Origin: Babylonia areolata
Taxonomy: Eukaryota; Mollusca; Gastropoda; Neogastropoda; Buccinidae
DNA length: 64,000 nt
Direction: 5' to 3'
NCBI RefSeq assembly: GCF_041734735.1
Contig: NC_134882.1
Location: 21,890,765 to 21,954,764 of the forward strand
The position numbers and the translations under genes were made by a program. Position 1 is the first letter of the stretch. The number at the start of each line of letters is the position of its first letter. Shown here piece by piece: positions 56,125 to 64,000 of this stretch. The notes beneath the pieces are model-generated. The model searched no databases and was not told the origin of the DNA. It worked only from the letters and a program-made list of their open reading frames with translations.

Positions 56125-56985
56125 TTCTTTTTCCGGCACTTGTAGATGTTATCTCCCCTTTCTCCAGCACTTGTAGATGTTATTCCCCCCTTCTTCAGCA
56201 CTTGTAGATGTTATTTCCCCATTTCTTCAGCACTTGTTGGTGTCCTTGACCTTTCTTCAGCACTTGTTCTTTTTCCGTTCTCCAGGACTTGTAGATGTTC
56301 TTTTTCCCTTGTCTAGCACGTGCAGGTGTCTTTTTCCCATCTCTAGCACTTGCAGGTGTCTTTTTCGATTCTTCACCAGCTGCGTATGTCCTTTTTTCCC
56401 ATTCTATAGCACCTGTAGATGTCCTTTTTCCTTTCTCCAGCACCTGTAGGTGTTCTTTTTTCATTCTCCAGCACATGCAGATGTCCTTTTTCCATTCTCC
56501 AGCACCCGCAAATGTCCTTTTTCATTCTCCAGCACCTGTAGATGTTCTTTTTTCCATTCTCCAGCACCTGCAAATGTCCTTTTTCATTCTCCAGCACCTG
56601 TAGATGTCCTTTTCTTGCATTCTCCAGCACCTGTAGATGTCCTTTTTCCATTCTCCCGCACCTGTAGATGTTCTTTTCTTCCATTATCCAGCACCTGTAG
56701 ATGTTCTTTTTCCTTTCTCCGGCACCTGTAGATGTCCTTTTCTTCCATTCTCCAGCACCTGTATATGGTCTCTTTCCACTCACCAGCACCTGTAGATGTT
56801 CCTCTCTTCGGTAATTGTAGATGTTCGTTTTCCTGTTTCCAGCATTTGTAGAAGTTGTTTTTCCTTTCGCTAACTTCTGAAGTTCTTTTTCCCTTTCCAG
56901 CACTTGTTGCTGCCCCGTTTAATTTACCCAGCACTTGTGTACATATATCGTTTTCCCTTTATCCAGCACGTTCTTTTTCCTTTCT
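56125..56985. repeat. pyrimidine-rich ~29-30-bp minisatellite
   Basis: About 28 units of CCAGCACCTGTAGATGT plus CTTTTTCCATTCT. The strand asymmetry (T/C on +, A/G on -) could favour triplex or R-loop formation (inference). Confidence 0.95.
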
Positions 56986-57046
56986 ACACGTGTGTTATCC
57001 TCCCACCCCATTCTCTCTACCTCACCCTATCTGGTTTTTCCCCCAG

Positions 57047-57174
57047 TGATATACTGACAGATGTCAAGGTTTTACTTTGGAATTATTTCAGCAGTGTGTT
57101 GGATGACCACTACTTTCTGGGCACATTCCGCGTGTGTGGGGGTTGTTTTGTGTGGTCACATCAGTGTAAATAAA
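57047..57174 (+). other. weak candidate terminal exon with poly(A) signal
   Basis: A strong polypyrimidine acceptor (GGTTTTTCCCCCAG) is followed by a 41-codon open frame 'DVKVLLWNYFSSVLDDHYFL' to TAA and AATAAA at 57169-57174. No homology recognised; it could equally be chance or a 3' UTR exon. Confidence 0.2.
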
Positions 57175-57654
57175 CATGGCTTTTCTTGTGGCTTGAACTT
57201 TTTGTGTGACTGTGACAAAGTATATTAAAACGTTGTTTGTTTAATCTCTCCCTCTCTTTCTCTTTCTCCCTCTTTTTCGCACGCCCCTATCTCTTTGTCA
57301 GAAGTGCAGGAGAGAGAGAAAGAGAGAGTTGTTACGCTGCACAAGTTAACAAATCGCGCTGTTGACAAAATCTGTGTAATAATTGCTCACTGCACGTCAT
57401 AACGAACTAAAATAGACTCTCTTCCATCTGTTATCTGGTCTGAGAAATCCTGAAATGCCCCAATTGAAAACGTTTCCAATGGCAGTGCGTATAAGGGTTT
57501 GGAGCTTGAAGCGTAAAGAAACGTTTTCACTGTACGGAAGGGTATACAAGTTTTCAAGTTTTCCTTCTCCGTATCCTTTAAATGGAGTCTTCCAGTTCAT
57601 CCATGCACTCTTATCATTGGAAGTGATTCTTAAATTCTTTTACAAACAAAACAT

Positions 57655-57900
57655 TGAGGGGGGTGGGGGGGGGGGGACAATTAAAACGCTTCTCATGATG
57701 TTGCTTAAACTTCCGGTTCCTTTTTATCCTTTTGCTAAGAGCATTGAAACATTTAAAATTTGAAGAAGAAAAAAAACGAAGAAAGAGTTAAAAAGCTTCT
57801 CACGATGGCAGTAAGACTTCCCGTTTATAAAACTCTCATCCACAAGCATCAAAAACTGCCCCCCCCCCCCCCCCCCCCCCTTTTTTTTTTTTTTTTTTAA
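57655..57900. repeat. imperfect local duplication with poly(G), poly(C) and poly(T)
   Basis: AAAACGCTTCTCATGATG...CTTAAACTTCCGGTT (57684-57718) is echoed by AAAAAGCTTCTCACGATG...GTAAGACTTCCCGTT (57789-57825). Poly(G) at 57658-57674 and poly(C)/poly(T) at 57858-57898 flank it. Confidence 0.6.
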
Positions 57901-58254
57901 GATATCGTAAACTGTGGCTTCATTTCCAGAATTTCAAACACACAGAAGTAACTGGACGTTTTTTCACACACAGAAAATGTGCAATTTTAAGCTAGTCCTT
58001 TGAGCATTTCTGTCACCAGAAGCTCTTGGTGTTTCCATTTTTAGCGTGGTTTCTGAAGCAGCGATACTCAAAGGGAATTAATTCTTTCAGATCCTGGAGA
58101 AGCAGGATCCTGTAGTGTCCCTGGAGTCGTGGTCTGCACGTCGTGAAGGCCTGATGTGTGGAAAGGGCCGAGGCTATCAGAATTGTGGCGACAAAGGACG
58201 AACAGAAAACGCTGCAGATGAGGAAAGGCAGGAAGACAGAACGGGAAAAGGAGG

Positions 58255-58940
58255 CTGGACAGAAAGGAAGACAGGATGAGGTAATGAGATGAGGAAAGGC
58301 AGGAAGGGGGGGGGACAGAAAGGAAGACCGGATGAGGTGATGAGATGAGGAAAGGCAGGAAGGAAGACAGGATGAGGTGATGAGATGAGGAAAGGAAGAC
58401 AGGATGAGGTGATGAGATGGGGAAAGGCAGGAACGACAGAAAGGAAGACAGGATGAGGTGATGAGATGAGGAAAGGCAGGAAGGAAGGACAGAAAGGAAG
58501 ACAGGATGAGGTAATGAGATGAGGAAAGGCAGGAAGGAAGACAGGATGAGGTGATGAGATGAGGAAAGGCAGGAAGGAAGACAGGATGAGGTGATGAGAT
58601 GAGGAAAGGCAGGAAGGAAGACAGGATGAGGCAATGAGATGAGGAAAAGCAGGAAGGACAGAAAGGAAGACAGGATGAGGTGATGAGTTGAGGAAAGGCA
58701 GGAAGGACAGAAAGGAAGATAGGATGAGGTGATGAGATGAGGAAAGGCAGGAAGGAAGGACAGAAAGGAAGACAGGATGAGGTGATGAGATGAGGAAAGG
58801 CAGGAAGAAGGGACAGAAAGGAAGACAGGATGAGGTAATGAGATGAGGAAAGGCAGGAAGAAGGGACAGAAAGGAAGACAGGATGAGGTAATGAGATGAG
58901 GAAAGGCAGGAAGAAGGGACAGAAAGGAAGACAGGATGGG
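58255..58940. repeat. purine-rich ~48-bp minisatellite
   Basis: About 14 units of GAAAGGAAGACAGGATGAGG, TGATGAGATGAGGAAAGGCA and GGAAGGACA. Opens a long minus frame (58013-59428) rich in Ser/Pro/Leu/His. Confidence 0.95.
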
Positions 58941-59039
58941 GTAATAAAGTTGCAGGGACGGACGTTTGCTTTCTGGTGGGTCCTGGACACGTGTGTCACC
59001 AGTGTCTGGTTCACGGCAACGCTGTCCCTGATGCCACGG

Positions 59040-59465
59040 TCCGTCTGATTAACTCCCTCATTCCTGGCCGCTATGCAGTCCACTCTGGTGCTGGCAACAA
59101 TGCTTTGAATTGTCTGATTAACTCCTTTATTCCTGGCCGCTATGCAGTCCACTCTGGTGCTGGCAACAATGCTTTGAACTGTCTGATTAACTCCTTTATT
59201 CCTGGCCGCTATACAGTCCACTCTGGTGCTGGCAACAATGCTTTGAATTGTCTGATTAACTCCTTTATTCCTGGCCGCTATGCAGTCCACTCTGGTGCTG
59301 GCAACAATGTTTTGAACTGTCTGATTAACTCCCTGATTCCTGGCCGCTATGCAGTCCACTCTGGTGCTGGCAACAATGCTTTGAACTGTCTGATTAACTC
59401 CCTGATTCCTGGCCGCTATGCAGTCCACTCTGGTCCTGGCAACAATGCTTTGAACTGTCTGATTA
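59040..59465. repeat. 69-bp minisatellite open on both strands
   Basis: Six units, each 23 codons: + frame 'LINSFIPGRYAVHSGAGNNA', minus frame 'VNQTVQSIVASTRVDCIAAR'. Differences between units change amino acids as often as not, so coding is unlikely. Confidence 0.95.
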
Positions 59466-59495
59466 TGGATGCTGATTTCTCAGTTAATTCATTTG

Positions 59496-59498
<3 letters not shown>

Positions 59499-59541
<43 letters not shown>
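59499..59541. repeat. (CA)n microsatellite
   Basis: CA tract next to the 69-bp array. Confidence 0.97.
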
Positions 59542-59542
<1 letters not shown>

Positions 59543-59993
59543 TAATTAGTGATTTTAGAATCTAACTAGATCAGTATCAACATATGAAATTACATGTCAT
59601 AACAATTTCAACAGATAAGAAATGTAGGCCAAAGAAAGGTAGCAGTCAGATGGACAGAGAAACAGGTCATCACTAGTGGGGGGTCGTTGTCCACCTGGAA
59701 GCCCCAGGCACGAAGCACGGTTCAAATTAACTTCTGACATTTCCTTTGTCATATGTCTACATCTGGTACTCGTTTGACGTATCAATCAACAGTGAGCTTT
59801 AACAGATGTAAACAAAGCACAACAACAAGCTTACTAATTTTCGCTGTAGTGATTATTATGAAGTATGTATTCTGAAAATGTTATGGTGATGATGTTGAAG
59901 AGGAAATTCGACCTTCTGTGCAAGGGTGAAAAAAAAAAGCAAAAAAAAAAAAAAAAAAAAAAAAAGCTTACTAATTCAAAGTTTTCCTTCCAG

Positions 59994-60117
59994 ATTAAAC
60001 TTCGCACTGTTCGAGCACATGTGTAACGTCCCGTCCCACGATTTCTCTCACTTTGGGTTGCGAGAAAGTGTGGTAAAATCGAAGACGGCGGCTAGGCCAT
60101 ATTCTTTAGAACTACAC
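59994..60117 (+). other. weak candidate exon
   Basis: Acceptor TTTTCCTTCCAG and consensus donor CAC|gtaagt enclose 124 bp that is open in one frame ('LNFALFEHMCNVPSHDFSHF'), more GC-rich than its flanks. It would end in phase 0, which matches the candidate exon at 63908. No homology recognised. Confidence 0.25.
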
Positions 60118-60340
60118 GTAAGTTCACGTCACCGAATACAGCTGTTTGTTAACTAAACCTCATCGTGTTTTTAATTTTTACATTGTTTCCCGTATCAGTG
60201 ACAGTGTTGATATTTTCTTTTTGCAAGTCTGTGAAATAATCACTCCCTTGACCTTTTAAATCATTCAAACTGGAACAGCAAACGTATTTGTATTTGCATC
60301 TGTCTGTTTCTCTGTTTCTGGGGAAAGATTACAAAACTGT

Positions 60341-60387
<47 letters not shown>

Positions 60388-61259
60388 TCGTCCTTTGTTT
60401 TTGTTCATACTTCTTTTCTTGTTTGGTCCTGTATTTTTTTTTTAAAAAGAACCTTTTTTTTCGTTAATTTTATTTCTTTATCTTACTATTTCATTTCATT
60501 TGTTTGTTTGATAGTAGATAGTAGATTCCTTTAGCAACTCATTCAAAATAGTTTTAACAAACTGAAGATCAGGTTCTACACAGGTTATATGCACATACGT
60601 CTTTGAAAGACTGGAAACAAGCTGCCCCCCTCAGTCTCTAAAATATTGATCGGCACCGGTTCCAGACAATCTCTGATCCTTCAAATATTTCTGAACAAAT
60701 TGTGTACCCAGACAGCCATTCATTCGACGTTAAGATTTTCAACTTCTGCTGAATACCCGAAAAATGAAAGTTGCACCCTTTAAAATCTAAGCATTCAGAA
60801 AATCTGGGTTTTTTTTCTATTATAATTATACTTTGGCTTTTGTTTTTAAAGCACAACATCACATCAGCTTCAGACGACAAGAATAGGCTCGCTTATCTAA
60901 AAATGTATTCTTTTTGACGACTGTTATAATGGAAAATGTTTTAACTGAACACGGCAGAATCGCGATTTGGAGGTAAAATGGCTCCCATACACAATCTTAG
61001 GAGAAACTGAATTGTATCAGACTGGTTTTGCAACGTCATTGCAAGAACAAGACACTCTTCTGATTGCACTATTCAATTTGACTACAGTTTGATATTTGCT
61101 TCTTTTTTTTATTTTTTATTGTTGTTGTATAACTTGTTCTCCTTTGTTCTGATTTCCGTTTTGTGATTTGTCTTATGACACTGTAATGTCAACCTACGTC
61201 TTGAGTGTATTCATGAGCAATATAATCAGATCACGAAAGAGCGTGGTACAGACATCATA
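60118..61259. other. no gene recognised
   Basis: AT-rich sequence with a (GT)n tract at ~60346-60386. Confidence 0.4.
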
Positions 61260-62105
61260 TAAAAGTGATTCAAAACTGTTCAACTTGTATAAAGGTGCTT
61301 TCAATCTGTTCACCTTTTTATAAAGGTGCTTTCAAGCTGTTCATCTGGTTTTAAGGTGATTCCAAGCTGTTCATCTGGTTTTAAGGTTATTCCAAGCTGT
61401 TCGTCTGGTATAAAGGTGATTCCAAGCTGTTCATCTCGCATAAAGGTGATTCCAAGCTGTTCATCTGGTATAAAAGTGATTCCAAGCTGTTCATCTGGTA
61501 TAAAAGTGATTCCAAGCTGTTCATCTACCATAAAGGTGATTCCAAGATGTTCATCTGGTATAAAGGTGATTCCAAGCTGTTCATTTTCTACATAGGTGAT
61601 TCCAAGATGTTCATCTGGTATAAAGGTGATTCCAAGCTGTTCATCTTGTATAAAGGTGATTCCAAACTGTTCATCTTGTATAAACGTGATTCCATACTGT
61701 TCATCTGGTATAAAGGTGATTCCAAGCTGTTCATCTGGTCTAAAAGTGATTCCAAGATGTTCATCTGGTATAAAGGTGGTTCCAAGCTGTTCATCTTGTA
61801 TAAATGTGATTCCAAGCTGTTCATCTGGTATAAAGGTGATTCCAAGCTGTTCATCTTATATAAAGATGATTCCAAGCTGTTCATCTGGTATAAAGGTGAT
61901 TCCAAGCTGTTCATCTGGTATAAAGGTGATTCCAAGCTGTTCATCTGGTATAAAGGTGATTCCAAGCTGTTCATCTTGTACTATAAAGGTAATTCCAAGC
62001 TGATCATTGTGTATAAAGGTGATTCCAAGCTGTTCATCGTGTATAAAGCTGATTCCAAGCTGTTCATCGTGCATAAAGCTGATTCCAAGCTGTTTATCTT
62101 GTGGA
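61260..62105. repeat. 30-bp minisatellite, ~28 units
   Basis: Unit TGTTCATCTGGTATAAAGGT plus GATTCCAAGC. Period divisible by 3, so long frames open on both strands ('CSSGIKVIPS', 'DEQLGITFIP'); not coding. Confidence 0.97.
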
Positions 62106-62883
62106 AGTTCCATCAGATCGCCACGTGGGTGTCGTTCTTTGCTTTTGTTGTTTAGATTTGTCGGTTTGTTCGTTTGATTTTTTTTTTTTCTCGTGTTTCT
62201 GGTTTGTGTTTTTGTTCTCCACTGTGTGTGTTGTCAGGAAATGATGAAAGTGACCATGCACCCACCAACCATCACCCCCCCCCCCCAGCCCCCCTCCCTG
62301 TACCCCCAAACAAAGCTTTCTATACGGAGTGAAACCTATGTATGTTATTCTGTCTCTTCTCTTCTCGCGTCATTATTACGAAATGTATTGTATCTATATC
62401 ATTTAGCCCTATATTTATGTATATTGCGAAGAACTGATACAAATATTTGAAAAAAAGAGAAACAAACTCCTGACAAAAGAAGAAGATGGTGGGGTTTTTA
62501 TTTTATTTTATCAGAAATATGTTCTTTTTTTTGTGTTCTTTTTTTTATATTTTTTTTAATCAAATGAAAATGAACACACATCCCACCTCTCAAACACGAC
62601 CCACATGGTAAATGGAATATTTCGAACGAGAAAGACTGCATAGTTGTGCTTTTCTGGAATGTGTTAATTTGTTTCTGGGATAACGTAATAAAGAATAACG
62701 TCTTAGTTTTTGGAATGGTCATTCGATTGAGTATTTCATTTCGTTTGAAAGAAAAAATGTCATTTATATCGGACACGTGAACGAAATTACTTGCCTTATT
62801 CCTGTGTGAAATAAAAGAGCTTTGGTTTTAACACAAAAATGAGATAACTGCACAATGAATACCCATACATGCAATTACACGTT
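62106..62883. other. no gene recognised
   Basis: AT-rich sequence with a poly(C) stretch near 62273-62286. Confidence 0.4.
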
Positions 62884-63107
62884 TTAACTCTTTCCATACG
62901 AACGGCGAAAGAGACGACGTTAACAGCGTTACCCCAATTACCATCATCAAAATATTGCAAGCGGAAGGCTCTTATACTGAAGACGTGAATGTTGACAAAG
63001 AATACCACAATTCTGACGACGGAAGCTAAAGGTTGGGTCATTCAGACACCCACTGGACATCCGAGGGTCTGTGTAGAGAAGAGGACTGGCCGTACTGAGT
63101 GAGTTAA
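62884..63107. mobile_element. 224-bp TTAA-flanked MITE (piggyBac-type)
   Basis: Starts TTAACTCTTTCCATACGAAC and ends, complemented, TTAACTCACTCAGTACGGCC: imperfect TIRs with TTAA at both outer edges. No ORF of note. TIR differs from the 19457 element. Confidence 0.65.
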
Positions 63108-63639
63108 ATGTCGAAAATCTTCCTTTGAAAATTACAAAACATACGTGATTGGGGCAATATTTACGCTGTATCCGGAACAACATGCCTTGCAATATTCACA
63201 ATAGTTACACTTGATCGTGTAACAGTAACCATGCTGGACCTTCCAACAACCCGACTCTGAGATGTTCGATGTATTCTTCATGGTGTGCGAATGAAACCGA
63301 GCTCCTGTGAGCTCGAGTCTTTTTACGATATTTTGGATCCATGCGAAAAAGAAAGGAGAAAACTTTATTGTCAACATAATTATTTTCATTTATTTTCCTC
63401 ATTCTTCTTGATATTATTCGTAATCATCGACATCATCGCTATTGTCTTTTCATCATCACGGAGGTAGTGAAACATACATTTACATATCTCACGGACGAAC
63501 TTATGATCAGTCAAAATAAACATCACTCACACGTGCGCGCCACACCGCAACACGTGACCTGTATCGTCAACCCTGCGGCACTCACTCTAAGCCATGGGTT
63601 TCAGGTTCAATATTAAGGACGTGTCAAACTGTGTGCACT

Positions 63640-63800
63640 GATCCAAATGAGCTACACTACATCTGCTGTAAAAAAAAAATAAATAAAAAAAAGAGAGAAA
63701 AAGAAAAAGAAAAAAGGTGAGGGTGGGGTGGGTCGCAGGGGTGGCAGGGGTAGCAGAAGACACCTAACCTTGGCATAAACCCAACTGAACAGGCCTAGAA
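63640..63800 (-). mobile_element. degenerate SINE-A body, minus strand
   Basis: GATCCAAATGAGCTACACTA, CATCTGCTGT and, after an A-rich and G-rich insert, CATAAACCCAACTGAACAGG follow the order of the complemented SINE-A body. Confidence 0.4.
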
Positions 63801-63907
63801 GTTAAGAGAAACCGTCCTACAAGATGTGAAACCAGTGTCGGCCCCTGCCATCGTCTCTGGAGGTTTTATCCAACAAAGATGCGTCTGTGGCTTTATGTCT
63901 CTTTCAG

Positions 63908-64000
63908 TCAGCCGCCATCTTTCCCGCAGATCGGAGAGCCAACCGATGGATCACACGGGTCCTTCCTGACGAGGATATTTCAACGGGGGATGTGACGTAT
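63908..64000 (+). other. weak candidate exon at the window edge
   Basis: Acceptor TATGTCTCTTTCAG, then 31 codons open in only one frame to the window end ('PADRRANRWITRVLPDEDIS'). GC content is clearly above the flanks. Could be the first visible exon of a downstream + strand gene; no homology recognised. Confidence 0.3.

Noticed and set aside
56177-56934. Ser/Cys/Phe-rich + ORFs and Gly/Lys-rich minus ORFs
   Set aside because: Frames through the pyrimidine-rich ~29-bp minisatellite.
61310-62155. Long ORFs on both strands with 10-residue repeats (for example DEQLGITFIP)
   Set aside because: A 30-bp minisatellite open in several frames on both strands; no start context or splice evidence.

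Overview
The window looks like an intron-rich, repeat-laden invertebrate animal genome, most likely a mollusc and probably a gastropod. It holds one clear host gene, a PDZD8 orthologue on the + strand. The rest is tRNA-derived SINEs, CR1, L2-like and I-clade LINEs, a DIRS-like element, TTAA-flanked piggyBac-type MITEs, and a high density of (CA)n/(GT)n tracts and minisatellites. The phylum is inferred from this repeat mix and was not tested by any search.

Layout. 1-2180: minus-strand Ty3/Gypsy fossils. 2460-5940: a GC-rich minisatellite, LINE scraps and microsatellites. 5842-7680: 3' half of an I-clade LINE with RNase H (minus). 7790-11900: SINE body and a CR1 LINE that is internally duplicated and has its 3' end inverted. 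12796-42848: PDZD8, reconstructed as 23 coding exons with consistent phases and a predicted protein of 1168 aa. Its order is N-terminal ER membrane anchor, SMP lipid-transfer domain, C2-like segment, PDZ, disordered linker, second C2-like segment, C1 zinc finger, basic/serine linker, coiled coil and acidic tail. Introns carry a DIRS-like element (intron 1), a piggyBac MITE with a transposase N-terminus remnant (intron 4), SINEs (introns 2, 6, 9, 11, 19, 22) and an L2 3' end (intron 9). 42849-57200: long 3' flank with candidate poly(A) signals and many tandem arrays. 57200-64000: further arrays, another TTAA MITE and two weak candidate exons of a possible downstream gene.

The most unusual pattern is in the PDZD8 introns. 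At least five splice junctions are themselves part of, or directly abut, minisatellites, so the splice site is copied in tandem. The clearest case is the exon 17 donor, where the GTAAGT motif recurs eight more times at exactly 44-bp intervals. The exon 22 acceptor is copied about six times upstream in ~62-bp units, and the exon 22 donor is copied twice downstream. Reading into these decoys from the flanking exon meets a stop at once (exon 17) or within about eight codons (exon 22 acceptor), which suggests either strict decoy avoidance or regulated truncation. Other highlights are a SINE whose head is a tRNA-Tyr that keeps an intron at the canonical 37/38 site, a DIRS-type element with inverted ends and an internal complementary region, and a minisatellite grown from a SINE body segment.
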